A DNA stretch of 64,000 bases from Dysgonomonas sp. 520 (GTDB taxonomy: Bacteria > Bacteroidota > Bacteroidia > Bacteroidales > Dysgonomonadaceae), in the NCBI RefSeq assembly GCF_010501095.1, contig NZ_QVMP01000013.1, positions 1 through 64,000 of the forward strand. The letters run 5' to 3'. How positions within the stretch are numbered: position 1 is the first letter of the stretch; the number at the start of each line of letters is the position of its first letter. Below are positions 42,192 through 50,758 of this stretch, piece by piece. The translations under genes and the position numbers were made by a program. The notes below the pieces were generated by a model that worked only from the letters and a program-made list of their open reading frames with translations, had not been told where the DNA came from and ran no database searches.

Positions 42192-43133
42192 ATGTCGAAA
42201 GTAACTGTTGTTGGTGCAGGAAATGTGGGTGCAACATGTGCCAATGTTCTTGCATTTAAGGAAATAGCAGACGAAGTGGTAATGCTGGATGTGAAAGAAG
42301 GCGTATCGGAAGGAAAGGCGATGGATATGAACCAGACAATTCAATTGTTAGGTTTCGATTCACGCATAAAAGGAGTTACAAATGATTATGCAGCAACAGC
42401 AAATTCGGATGTTGTGGTAGTCACTTCAGGTATACCCCGTAAACCGGGAATGACTCGTGAAGAGTTGATCGGTGTAAATGCGGGTATTGTAAAATCTGTG
42501 GTTGAAAACATCCTGAAATATTCTCCCGATGCTATTTTGGTGATGATTTCCAACCCGATGGATACAATGACATACTTGACTGCAAAAGTAACCGGCTTGC
42601 CAAAGCACCGTATCATCGGTATGGGTGGAGCTTTAGATAGTTCACGTTTCAAGTACTACCTGAGCGAAGCATTAGGAGTAAATGCAAATGAGGTGGAAGG
42701 TATGGTTATTGGTGGACATGGCGATACTACCATGATACCGGTAACACGCTTGGCTAACTATAAAGGAATTCCGGTGTCGGAACTGTTGACGCAAGAAACA
42801 ATAGAGAAAGTTGCAGCCGATACTATGGTTGGTGGCGCTACTTTGACAGGGTTGTTGGGAACTTCGGCATGGTATGCACCCGGAGCGGCCGGAGCCTATG
42901 TGGTAGAATCTATTCTTCACGATCAGAAACGAGTTATGCCATGTAGCATTATGTTGGAAGGCGAATACGGACAAGAAGACATTTGCATAGGCGTTCCTGT
43001 TGTTTTAGGCCGTAAAGGTTGGGAAAAAATCATAGACCTGAAATTAACAGCCGACGAAAAGGCTAAATTTGAAGCATCAGCACTTGCTGTAAGGAAAACA
43101 AATAATGTGCTACGAGAAACAGGGGCTATTTAA
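42192..43133 (+). CDS. mdh: Malate dehydrogenase
   Basis: 313 residues, LDH-like malate dehydrogenase that interconverts malate and oxaloacetate with NAD in the cytoplasm. Rossmann motif VVGAGNVGATCAN, substrate Arg region SGIPRKPGMTREELI, VMISNPMDTMTYL, and catalytic His in VIGGHGDTTM. In anaerobic Bacteroidales it serves the fumarate/propionate branch. The 110-base leader is AT-rich without a recognised riboswitch. A good terminator follows. Confidence 0.97.
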   Translation: MSKVTVVGAGNVGATCANVLAFKEIADEVVMLDVKEGVSEGKAMDMNQTIQLLGFDSRIKGVTNDYAATANSDVVVVTSGIPRKPGMTREELIGVNAGIVKSVVENILKYSPDAILVMISNPMDTMTYLTAKVTGLPKHRIIGMGGALDSSRFKYYLSEALGVNANEVEGMVIGGHGDTTMIPVTRLANYKGIPVSELLTQETIEKVAADTMVGGATLTGLLGTSAWYAPGAAGAYVVESILHDQKRVMPCSIMLEGEYGQEDICIGVPVVLGRKGWEKIIDLKLTADEKAKFEASALAVRKTNNVLRETGAI

Positions 43134-43164
43134 ATAAATTGTCCTTATAATTTGATGAAATGAT

Positions 43165-43207
43165 AAAGGGTAACTTTCGAGACGATATTGAATGTTACCC
43201 TTTTTTT
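43165..43207 (+). terminator. Terminator of mdh
   Basis: AAAGGGTAAC/GTTACCCTTT 10-bp stem with a 16-base loop and T-tract. Confidence 0.9.
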
Positions 43208-43259
43208 CTGATTATCGAATAATATGAAAAACATCAGAACTCTTTTGGTTATATTTTCT

Positions 43260-43267
43260 TATTTTTG
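43260..43267 (+). promoter_or_regulatory. -7 box of gmk-nadD
   Basis: TATTTTTG fits TAnnTTTG, 40 bases upstream of the gmk ATG. Confidence 0.45.
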
Positions 43268-43307
43268 CACAAAAAATAACGATTAATTAATACATTTATA
43301 AGATTAA

Positions 43308-43871
43308 ATGGGAAAACTTGTCATTTTTTCTGCGCCATCGGGTTCAGGTAAGTCAACTGTAGTAAATTATTTATTGAAGCAAAACTTAAACCTTCATTTT
43401 TCTATTTCTGCAACAAGCCGTTTGCCCAGAGGCTGCGAGAAAGATGGGGTTGAATATTATTTTCTTACTCCGGAAGAATTCAGGGAACGAATTGATAATG
43501 AGGAATTTCTTGAATATGAAGAAGTTTATCCCGATCGTTTCTACGGAACTTTGAAATCGGAGATAGAACGTATTGTGAGTAATGGAGGAAACGTTATTTT
43601 CGATGTAGATGTTGTAGGAGGATGCGGTATAAAAGCATTTTACGGAGACGAAGCTCTTTCCGTATTTATCCAACCCCCGTCTATTGAAGAATTGGAAAGA
43701 CGCCTTGTGAACAGAGGAACAGATTCGCCTGAGGTTATTCAGGCACGCATCGAAAAGGCTGAATATGAAATGACTTTCGCTCCGCAATTTGACGTTGTTA
43801 TTCTGAATGACAACTTAGATCAGGCAAAGGCGGAGGCTTTATCAGTTGTTTCTGAATTTTTAAAGAGATGA
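43308..43871 (+). CDS. gmk: Guanylate kinase
   Basis: 187 residues, standard size. P-loop IFSAPSGSGKSTVV, GMP-binding SATSRLPRGCEKDGVEYYFL and lid region. It phosphorylates GMP to GDP. Overlaps nadD by 4 bases (ATGA), so the two are translated together. Confidence 0.97.
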   Translation: MGKLVIFSAPSGSGKSTVVNYLLKQNLNLHFSISATSRLPRGCEKDGVEYYFLTPEEFRERIDNEEFLEYEEVYPDRFYGTLKSEIERIVSNGGNVIFDVDVVGGCGIKAFYGDEALSVFIQPPSIEELERRLVNRGTDSPEVIQARIEKAEYEMTFAPQFDVVILNDNLDQAKAEALSVVSEFLKR

Positions 43872-44443
43872 ACATCGCAATATTTTCGGGGTCGTTCAAC
43901 CCTATACATATAGGACATCTTATCTTGGGAAATTTTGTTACGGAATTTACTGAGATTGACGAGGTTTGGTATCTCGTAACACCTCATAATCCATTGAAAG
44001 ACAGTATTGATCTTTTGAATGAGTCGCTTAGATACGAAATGGCAAAAATGGCTTTGCGGGGTTATGATAAGCTGAAAGCCAGTGATTTTGAGTTCAATTT
44101 GTCAAGGCCATCTTATACCATCCAAACTTTAGATGCTTTGCGAGAAGCGTATCCTCAACATCGGTTTTCTTTGTTGATCGGAGCCGATAATTGGAGCGTT
44201 TTTGACCAATGGAAAGATTATCAAAGTATTGTAGAAAACTATAAAATATATGTTTATCCCCGTTTGGGTTCCCGTATTTCCATTATGCCTAAATTCCGCA
44301 ATCGGGTAGAGGCGCTTGACTCTCCAATCGTAGAAATATCCTCGACCTTTATTCGTGAGAATATAGTTAACGGAAAGGATATGAGGGTTTTCCTGCCAAC
44401 TGATGTATATGATTTTATTATTGAAAAAGGGTTGTATAGATAA
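43868..44443 (+). CDS. nadD: Nicotinate-nucleotide adenylyltransferase
   Basis: 191 residues. Nucleotidyltransferase motif FSGSFNPIHIGHLILGN and C-terminal EISSTFIREN; LIGADNWSVFDQW in the middle. It forms nicotinate adenine dinucleotide in NAD synthesis. The gmk-nadD coupling is common in Bacteroidetes. It converges on menG with 18 bases between stop codons and no clear terminator. Confidence 0.96.
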   Translation: MNIAIFSGSFNPIHIGHLILGNFVTEFTEIDEVWYLVTPHNPLKDSIDLLNESLRYEMAKMALRGYDKLKASDFEFNLSRPSYTIQTLDALREAYPQHRFSLLIGADNWSVFDQWKDYQSIVENYKIYVYPRLGSRISIMPKFRNRVEALDSPIVEISSTFIRENIVNGKDMRVFLPTDVYDFIIEKGLYR

Positions 44444-44461
44444 GTTGTAGGGGAAAAATCC

Positions 44462-45199
44462 TCATTTTTCACCCAGATACATAGTGCAGATGCCGAAAGT
44501 ATAAGTTTTGTGTTTTGCGTTTCGGAAACCATTTTTTGTGAGTGTATCCACCATCTCTTTGCCCTGTATGAAAGCCTGAATAGACTCAGGGAGATATTTG
44601 TATGCGGTTCTGTCTTTCGATATCAATCGCCCTATTGTTGGGATGAAAAGTTTTGAATAGAGCCAATAGCCTTGCTTTAAAGGGAAGTATTGAGGAGTTG
44701 TAAGCTCCAGAATCATTAATTGTCCGCCGGGTTTCAATACACGAAGTATTTCCTGCAAGCCTTTGTTTAGGTTTTCAAAATTCCGCACTCCGAAAGCTAC
44801 CATTGCGGCATCGAACGAATTGTCCGGAATGTCCAGAGCCATGCAATCTTGTTTTTGGAAAGTAATTTTGTCGGAAAGACCAAATTTAGCTACTTTTTTT
44901 CTACCCACCTCCATCATTCCTTCGGAGATGTCGATAGCTACAATTTCTTCGGGTTGAAGAAGCGCATAAGCCTGTATAGCCAAATCTCCCGTTCCGGTGG
45001 CTATATCAAGTATTTTTTCAGGTTTTTTGCTTTGCAGCGAAAGAATGCTTTTTTTTCGCCATCCCTTGTCAATACCCATCGAGAGGGTATGGTTCAGAGT
45101 GTCGTAGTTTTCCGCTATCGAATCGAACATACGCTCTACCTGAACGCCTTTACGTTCAGACGAATTGTAGGGAACAACGTTTTCGGCTTTGTTCGTCAT
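44462..45199 (-). CDS. menG: Demethylmenaquinone methyltransferase
   Basis: 245 residues, UbiE/MenG family. SAM-binding ILDIATGTGDLAIQA, MVAFGVRNFENLNKGL and LRVLKPGGQLMILE. It methylates demethylmenaquinone to menaquinone; an anaerobic Bacteroidales respires on menaquinone with fumarate, so ubiquinone synthesis is unlikely. Preceded by the zeta-like gene pair. Confidence 0.94.
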   Translation of the reverse strand: MTNKAENVVPYNSSERKGVQVERMFDSIAENYDTLNHTLSMGIDKGWRKKSILSLQSKKPEKILDIATGTGDLAIQAYALLQPEEIVAIDISEGMMEVGRKKVAKFGLSDKITFQKQDCMALDIPDNSFDAAMVAFGVRNFENLNKGLQEILRVLKPGGQLMILELTTPQYFPLKQGYWLYSKLFIPTIGRLISKDRTAYKYLPESIQAFIQGKEMVDTLTKNGFRNAKHKTYTFGICTMYLGEK

Positions 45200-45223
45200 C
45201 TAAAGGTTTGCTTGACGAGTTTT

Positions 45224-45406
45224 TTAAGCTTTATGTGCTTCAACACCAGTAGCGTTTAATTTGCGTGCTTTCACTTTTACAATTTTCCCATTTTCGGAGA
45301 AGATAAGGTTACCATCTTCTTTTTGCTTCTTTTCGATTAATCGAGTGTAAGATAAGTTAAGACCTACTAATAATTTATTACGCAGAGCTATTTCCTTACG
45401 ATTCAT
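45224..45406 (-). CDS. Small partner of zeta-like gene
   Basis: 60 residues, Lys-rich (MNRKEIALRNKLLVGLNLSY to LNATGVEAHKA). Its ATG overlaps the stop of the zeta-like kinase gene by 4 bases. A small basic protein always coupled to a zeta-type P-loop protein suggests an antitoxin or cofactor, although zeta antitoxins are normally upstream. No known domain recognised. Confidence 0.55.
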   Translation of the reverse strand: MNRKEIALRNKLLVGLNLSYTRLIEKKQKEDGNLIFSENGKIVKVKARKLNATGVEAHKA

Positions 45407-45969
45407 ACGTTTTTTATTTGGTTAAAAATCTCTTTATCATGTTCCTCTATCACTTCTTCTTTTTTTCCTTCAACAATAATTTTGAAGGGGTTTTCAGAGT
45501 TATTCACTACCATCCAATAATCTGAAATAGGAGTGTATAAAGAAAACAAATTTTGAATTCCCGATTTATATCTCCGCCTGATCACTTCTTTGGGCACATT
45601 GTGCCCGCCAGTCCTGACCCTGTCTTCGACTCTTTTAATAGCCAATTCCGGAGAACTGAGCCAAAAGTATAACAAAGTTACGAAATAACCTAATTTTTGC
45701 GCCTTTTTAATAAACGATGCATAAGATTTGGTTGCGAGGGTTGTTTCGATGGCAAAATCTTGTTTTTGCCTCAACATCTCTTCCATTCTCATTATCATTA
45801 TGCGTCCGGCGTCAATAGAGGCTCTCTCCGGTTGAAAGGGAGAAAGTCCTCTGGCTATTTCGTCGGCATTGATAAACTCTTTGCAATCCAACATTTCGGG
45901 CAAAATGGTATATGAGGCAGTCGTTTTGCCTGCACCATTGCACCCTGATATTATGTATAGATTTGGCAT
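45403..45969 (-). CDS. Zeta-toxin-like P-loop kinase
   Basis: 188 residues. P-loop ISGCNGAGKTTASYTI, EFINADEIARGLSPF and an Arg-rich core (RVRTGGHNVPKEVIRRRYKS), all matching the zeta-toxin/AAA_33 family. Family toxins phosphorylate UDP-N-acetylglucosamine or related sugars; others are housekeeping kinases. Sits alone between purC and menG with the small downstream gene. It may be toxin-antitoxin or simply a domesticated kinase. Confidence 0.75.
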   Translation of the reverse strand: MPNLYIISGCNGAGKTTASYTILPEMLDCKEFINADEIARGLSPFQPERASIDAGRIMIMRMEEMLRQKQDFAIETTLATKSYASFIKKAQKLGYFVTLLYFWLSSPELAIKRVEDRVRTGGHNVPKEVIRRRYKSGIQNLFSLYTPISDYWMVVNNSENPFKIIVEGKKEEVIEEHDKEIFNQIKNV

Positions 45970-46011
45970 GTATTAAAAGGTTTAATCAGAAAGTAAAAGT
46001 ATTCAATTATT

Positions 46012-46956
46012 TTATTTTTTCAAATAGTCTTTAACATTCTTTTCTATTCTTGCTGCTACGTCCGAGGCGTCTGCTTTTTCAAATTTTTCGCCTACAATTT
46101 TTTCGTAAAGCTCAATGTATCTGTCCGATACAGAGTTGCAATATTCTTCGGTCATTTCAGGAATGTTTTGACCTTCTTTTCCTTGAAATCCGTTGTCCAT
46201 TAACCATTTACGAACAAACTCTTTCGAAAGTTGACGCTGTTCTTCTCCTTTTTCAAATAAGTCTTTGTACGTGTCTGCATAGAAGTAACGGGAAGAATCG
46301 GGTGTATGTATTTCGTCTATCAGGTAAATTTTATCGTCTTTTTTTCCGAATTCATATTTCGTGTCAACAAGAATCAAGCCTTTCTGCGCAGCCATTTCCG
46401 TACCTCGTTGAAACAGTGCATAGGTGTATTTTTCAAGTTGTTCGTACTCTTCTTTTGATACAAGGCCTTGAGCTATGATCTCTTCTTTCGAGATGTTTTC
46501 GTCGTGACCTTCATCTGCTTTGGTTGTAGGCGTAATGATAGGAGAGAGGAACTTCTCGTTTTCTTTCATCCCGTCAGGTAATGGTATACCGCAAAGTGTA
46601 CGTGCTCCGGCTTTGTATTCGCGCCATGCACTACCCGTCAGATAGCCACGTATTACCATCTCAACCTTATATGGCTCACATCTCAGACCAACGGTTACCA
46701 TAGGGTCGGGGGTTGCTTGTTTCCAATTGGGAACGATATCGGCAGTTGCATCTAAAAATTTAGCTGCTATTTGATTTAGAACTTGTCCTTTGTATGGTAT
46801 TCCCTGAGGAAGCACAACATCAAACGCCGAAATGCGGTCTGTTGCTATCATAATCAAAAGGTCGCTGCCAATAGAATAGACATCCCTCACCTTTCCGTGA
46901 TATACGTTTGTTTGTCCTTCAAACTTATAATCTGTCTTCACTAAAGTATTTTTCAT
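46012..46956 (-). CDS. purC: SAICAR synthetase
   Basis: 314 residues, the long-type phosphoribosylaminoimidazole-succinocarboxamide synthase. [47 protein letters not shown] and DTKYEFGKK are diagnostic. Makes SAICAR in purine synthesis. A possible -7 box lies far upstream (TAAATTTG, 47073-47080, minus strand), giving a leader of about 115 bases; no known riboswitch is recognised in it. Confidence 0.96.
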   Translation of the reverse strand: MKNTLVKTDYKFEGQTNVYHGKVRDVYSIGSDLLIMIATDRISAFDVVLPQGIPYKGQVLNQIAAKFLDATADIVPNWKQATPDPMVTVGLRCEPYKVEMVIRGYLTGSAWREYKAGARTLCGIPLPDGMKENEKFLSPIITPTTKADEGHDENISKEEIIAQGLVSKEEYEQLEKYTYALFQRGTEMAAQKGLILVDTKYEFGKKDDKIYLIDEIHTPDSSRYFYADTYKDLFEKGEEQRQLSKEFVRKWLMDNGFQGKEGQNIPEMTEEYCNSVSDRYIELYEKIVGEKFEKADASDVAARIEKNVKDYLKK

Positions 46957-47112
46957 TCTGATAAGAATATTAAAATTTATATTGAATAATGTGATACGTG
47001 GTTTATTTATACCTGATTATATCAAATAACACTTTATTCGATATAATAATTATTGTTGTTTATAAATTCATGCAAATTTAATAACAAAAAGCTAAGACCG
47101 GCTTTTATTCAG

Positions 47113-47150
47113 GTAAAAAAATAACAGGTGACAAAAATGTTTGCCACCTG
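47113..47150 (-). terminator. Terminator after secreted protein gene
   Basis: CAGGTGnCAAA/TTTGnCACCTG hairpin (47125-47150) followed on the minus strand by TTATTTTTTT, just past the stop of the 47157 gene. Confidence 0.8.
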
Positions 47151-47156
47151 CATCTA

Positions 47157-47960
47157 CTATTGTTGGTAGGTATATTTGTAGACTCTTTTTCTCCCCTGGC
47201 TATCTGTTATTTGGGTCGGATTGTTTTTGTTGTCAACTTTGTCGACAGTATAACTCTCCGTTTCGGTTTTGTTTGATGCTCCATCTTTATGCAATTGCTC
47301 CAATTCTTCTTTCAACAACTGCCCGTTTTCATCGTATGTCCAGATGGTTGTATTGATAGGGTCGGTTTTGGATGATGTTTTTTTCAGAGAACGTATCACC
47401 TGATTGCGGTCGTTAAGTGTTTCAGTGATGTATGCCTGATTTGACTCTTGACCGTTTTTCTTTTGTATTACGTATTCTTTGATGATTTTCTTGCCATCGG
47501 AATATTCTACATCCTTATAGCTTGTGCCCCACCAATCGTCGCCTATTTGTTGCCATTTTTCCTTGTTGCCGTTTACGCTTATTCTACGCCATGTCGATTC
47601 GGAAGCATAGTGCTTGTCGTTGAGATTGAATCCTTTATATATTTCCATTACACGTCCGTCTTTATCGCGCTTGTAGGTATCTCTTTCCATTAATACTTTC
47701 TTCAACTGATTAGGATACGAGCGTCTTTCCAGTAATTTACCGTTTGTGTTGAAGGTGTATACCTCTACACTGGATATTTTTCCGAATGGGTTGGCTTTAG
47801 TTCCTTTCGATCCATCGTAATGAGTTATCTGAAGAGTGCTGAACTTGCCGTTGAGTCCCATATAGGCAGGATCTTTGATAAAAATACTTTGGTTGTTGTT
47901 CTGGGCAAATGCGACCGCAGAAGCGAACATCAGAAGAAATAATAATTTTTTCATAGACAT
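47157..47960 (-). CDS. Secreted protein of unknown function
   Basis: 267 residues. Sec signal peptide MSMKKLLFLLMFASAVAFA, cleaved before QNNN; no lipobox. Mature protein is beta-rich with repeated Tyr-x-Asp/Asn-x-x-Gly-x-(K/R) elements (TFNTNGKLLERRSYP, KDGRVMEIYKG, TYDENGQLLKEELEQ) typical of YD/RHS-like repeats in Bacteroidetes periplasmic or surface proteins. Lies between phoH and purC and may share the phoH transcript. No enzyme motif. Confidence 0.65.
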   Translation of the reverse strand: MSMKKLLFLLMFASAVAFAQNNNQSIFIKDPAYMGLNGKFSTLQITHYDGSKGTKANPFGKISSVEVYTFNTNGKLLERRSYPNQLKKVLMERDTYKRDKDGRVMEIYKGFNLNDKHYASESTWRRISVNGNKEKWQQIGDDWWGTSYKDVEYSDGKKIIKEYVIQKKNGQESNQAYITETLNDRNQVIRSLKKTSSKTDPINTTIWTYDENGQLLKEELEQLHKDGASNKTETESYTVDKVDNKNNPTQITDSQGRKRVYKYTYQQ

Positions 47961-47980
47961 TAAGTTTATATTGAATGTTT

Positions 47981-48955
47981 TTATTCAGGATTTTTACTTT
48001 TTAATTGTTCCTTTCGTTTTCGTTCGTCGTCTTTCTCGTAAGCATCAACTATGCGTTGCACAAGTTTGTGACGGACGATATCTTTTTTGCCGAATTCAAC
48101 TTTGCCTATTCCGCTAACCCCGTCTAAAACTTTCAGAGCATGTTTCAGACCTGACATTTGCGATGGCGGTAAATCTATCTGGGTAACGTCACCTGTTACA
48201 ATCATTTTGGCATTCATCCCCAACCGTGTCATAAACATCTTTATCTGATGAGTTGTTGTATTTTGCGCTTCATCCAGAATGATAATAGCATCGCTCAATG
48301 TACGGCCACGCATAAATGCCAAGGGGGCAATCTGAACGATTTTATTTTCCATATAATCTTTCAGCTTTGCCGGGGTGATCATATCTTCCAAGGCATCGTA
48401 AAGAGGTTGCAGATAGGGGTCAACTTTATCTTTCATGTCTCCGGGCAGAAAACCCAGCTTTTCTCCGGCTTCTACTGCCGGACGGCTAAGGATAATTCGT
48501 TTCACCTCTTTGTTTTTCAATGCTTTCACGGCAAGAGCTATGGCTACATAAGTCTTACCTGTTCCTGCAGGTCCAAGGGCAAATATGAGGTCGTTTTTGT
48601 TGAAGGCTTCAACCAGTTTTTGCTGATTGTCGTTACGGGCAAAGATTGGTTTGCCGCTCATCCCGTATATTATCAGGTTGTCTTGCTTTACAACATTGGG
48701 AGTCTTGCCTTTAACTATATCTATAATGTTTTCTTCGGTCAGCACATTATGATCTATGCAAAAGAGTTCCAGTTCCCTTATTTTTTCTTCGAAAGCGGGA
48801 ATCTCTTCGGCATTCCCAATAACTTTGATGATATTGCCTCGTGCAATGATGCGCAGTTTGGGATAAAGCGTCTTTAATAATTGCAGATTGCTGTTGTTTA
48901 CACCAAAAAACACAACAGCATCGGCATTGTCTAATACTATAATTTGTTCAATCAT
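47981..48955 (-). CDS. phoH: PhoH family protein
   Basis: 324 residues. N-terminal KH-like domain and C-terminal ATPase: Walker A GPAGTGKTYVA, Walker B DAIIILDEAQN, and MIVTGDVTQIDLP. PhoH-like proteins (YbeZ family) are cytoplasmic ATPases linked to RNA metabolism. The next genes downstream are a secreted protein and purC. Confidence 0.93.
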   Translation of the reverse strand: MIEQIIVLDNADAVVFFGVNNSNLQLLKTLYPKLRIIARGNIIKVIGNAEEIPAFEEKIRELELFCIDHNVLTEENIIDIVKGKTPNVVKQDNLIIYGMSGKPIFARNDNQQKLVEAFNKNDLIFALGPAGTGKTYVAIALAVKALKNKEVKRIILSRPAVEAGEKLGFLPGDMKDKVDPYLQPLYDALEDMITPAKLKDYMENKIVQIAPLAFMRGRTLSDAIIILDEAQNTTTHQIKMFMTRLGMNAKMIVTGDVTQIDLPPSQMSGLKHALKVLDGVSGIGKVEFGKKDIVRHKLVQRIVDAYEKDDERKRKEQLKSKNPE

Positions 48956-48996
48956 TCAAATTTAATTTCTAAGATACAAAGGTAATGCTCTTTTTT

Positions 48997-50409
48997 TTAT
49001 TTATCACTTGTTTTGATTTCCACAGAGTTTATATCGTGATATTTTGCATAAAATTTATTAATCCAGAAAGTGGTGTCGGCGGTCATATCTTCTAGTTGAT
49101 AGAAATTTGTATTCAAGTAGGGGAATGGCATATCTAACACAACATCCCGCATGTTTTGATTTTTCTGTTCTGTCAGACTTATTTCCCTTTCTCTATACAG
49201 TTTTTTTATCAGGGAAAGGTCATTGGCCGAGAGAAGATATTGGAATGTAAAAAGAACCGAGACAAATATGAGGATAAATTGTTTCAAAGCCTTGAACATT
49301 TTTGCGTGAAAATTTATATTCGCAAATAGTATGCAAACCGCTATTATCATGAAAGTGATAATGGTGAAGTATGATCGGGATGGTATTTCGGGCGAAACCG
49401 TCATACTTAATATTGCAAAGATGGCGGAAAAGAAGAAAAGCAACGATAGGTTCAATGCTTTTGTGTATCTGTTTTTCGGGGTTAAGTAGTGATAGAGTAT
49501 TAAAAAAACTCCATAAATAATAGAGAGTGATAAACCGTATAGAATGTAACTTCTTGAAACCCTGACGAAACCGTATATAAGTTGTACTACAAAGTGCATT
49601 TCTGCCCTGTTCTGATTTTCTAAAGTGGATTCTAGTCTGACGGCGTTTCCGGGAGCCAACAATAGAAAGGCGCAACCAATTAAAAGACCTATGAATCCGC
49701 TTATAGCCCAATGCGGTATTTTTACGTTTTTCTCTTTTTTTATCAACAAGAATAAAATGAATAAAAGAAAAACGCAGGCTACAGATGTGTTTTCATTACT
49801 CCATCCGGCACATACGCCAAATAGAAAAAAGAATATTGTTTTCCACCATTTGTCCGATTTCTTGTTTGTCAGATAATATTTACAATATGGGTACAAAAAA
49901 AGCAGAGATATAGTGGCCATCCATAGATAATTGCAACTACCTGTAATCCATATTATTGTAGCATGAAAAGCTGGTTGGTAAAACCATACAAGTAGGATGA
50001 CTGAAAGTATTAGAGGCAGGTTGAATTTAATCTTACCTGTATTTGCTATGTAATATATGGCCAGAAGGTAGACAACATATACGGCACTATTCAGAATCTT
50101 ATACAACGATTGGCCTATAAACAATAAGATTTGCAATATTGTATGTGCCAAACTGCGTCCTCCCCATTCAAAATAATGACTATATTGAGTGATGTATATA
50201 TCGTGCAGGCTAGATATCCGTGTTTGGGTATGTCTTAAAAAGCTGTATTCCCAATCATCGCCTATCAGTGGTTGAAAAAAGTTGAGGAGGTATATAGATA
50301 GAAATGCAAGAATGACAATAGCAAAAAAGATATACTTTCTATTATCAGCCTGAAATTGATCTGCTTTTTGATATTTGTCTAATAAGTATAATTTTATTTT
50401 TTGAAGCAT
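48997..50409 (-). CDS. DUF6056 family polytopic membrane protein
   Basis: 470 residues from the ATG at 50409; the extension to 50439 would begin with TTG inside a -7 box. About ten to eleven membrane helices follow FQPLIGDDWEYSF, a short acidic loop typical of DUF6056 and GT-C-like glycosyltransferases. Segments ITGSCNYLWMATISLLFL and CAGWSNENTSVACVF match the family. It probably transfers sugar from a lipid carrier at the inner membrane; substrate unknown. TATATTTG -7 box at 50437-50444. Confidence 0.7.
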   Translation of the reverse strand: MLQKIKLYLLDKYQKADQFQADNRKYIFFAIVILAFLSIYLLNFFQPLIGDDWEYSFLRHTQTRISSLHDIYITQYSHYFEWGGRSLAHTILQILLFIGQSLYKILNSAVYVVYLLAIYYIANTGKIKFNLPLILSVILLVWFYQPAFHATIIWITGSCNYLWMATISLLFLYPYCKYYLTNKKSDKWWKTIFFFLFGVCAGWSNENTSVACVFLLFILFLLIKKEKNVKIPHWAISGFIGLLIGCAFLLLAPGNAVRLESTLENQNRAEMHFVVQLIYGFVRVSRSYILYGLSLSIIYGVFLILYHYLTPKNRYTKALNLSLLFFFSAIFAILSMTVSPEIPSRSYFTIITFMIIAVCILFANINFHAKMFKALKQFILIFVSVLFTFQYLLSANDLSLIKKLYREREISLTEQKNQNMRDVVLDMPFPYLNTNFYQLEDMTADTTFWINKFYAKYHDINSVEIKTSDK

Positions 50410-50436
50410 ATTGTTGGGTTTGATATTAGAAAGATA

Positions 50437-50444
50437 CAAATATA
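50437..50444 (-). promoter_or_regulatory. -7 box of DUF6056 gene
   Basis: TATATTTG on the minus strand, 27 bases upstream of the ATG at 50409, supporting that start. Confidence 0.5.
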
Positions 50445-50534
50445 CGTTAGAACGTTGTTTCCCTTAAAGGGGAATTTTTAAATAATTGAAAATCAAAAAA
50501 CAAGTCGAATTTAGAACATTATTCAATGAAGTCA

Positions 50535-50659
50535 TCTAGACTTTTTAAATTATACTTAATTTTTGAGTTTTTGTCATGTTGAACGTAGTGAAACATCTAA
50601 AAAACAGATCCTTCGATACTCTCAGGATGACAAAATTGAATAAAACGAAAAAGTCTAGA
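50535..50659. repeat. MITE-like repeat, copy C
   Basis: About 125 bp with 12-bp terminal inverted repeats TCTAGACTTTTT (50535-50546) and AAAAAGTCTAGA (50648-50659). Inside is an imperfect palindrome: TTTGTCATGTTGAACGTAGT with GAAACATCT, then CAGATCCTTCGATACTCTCA with GGATGACAAA. The two halves resemble repeat copies A and B. It fills most of the spacer between the DUF6056 and yidC genes; no coding capacity. Confidence 0.65.
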
Positions 50660-50705
50660 CGGTTTCAATATAAACTTTATTAAAAGGATAAAAATCAGAA
50701 AGAAA

Positions 50706-50735
50706 AAAGACTATCAAATGCATTAATAGTCTTTT
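50706..50735 (-). terminator. Terminator of pyrG-yidC
   Basis: AAAGACTAT/ATAGTCTTT stem followed on the minus strand by TTTTTCTTTC, 23 bases past the yidC stop. Confidence 0.8.
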
Positions 50736-50758
50736 CTCTTTGTGTTATAAAACGGGTC

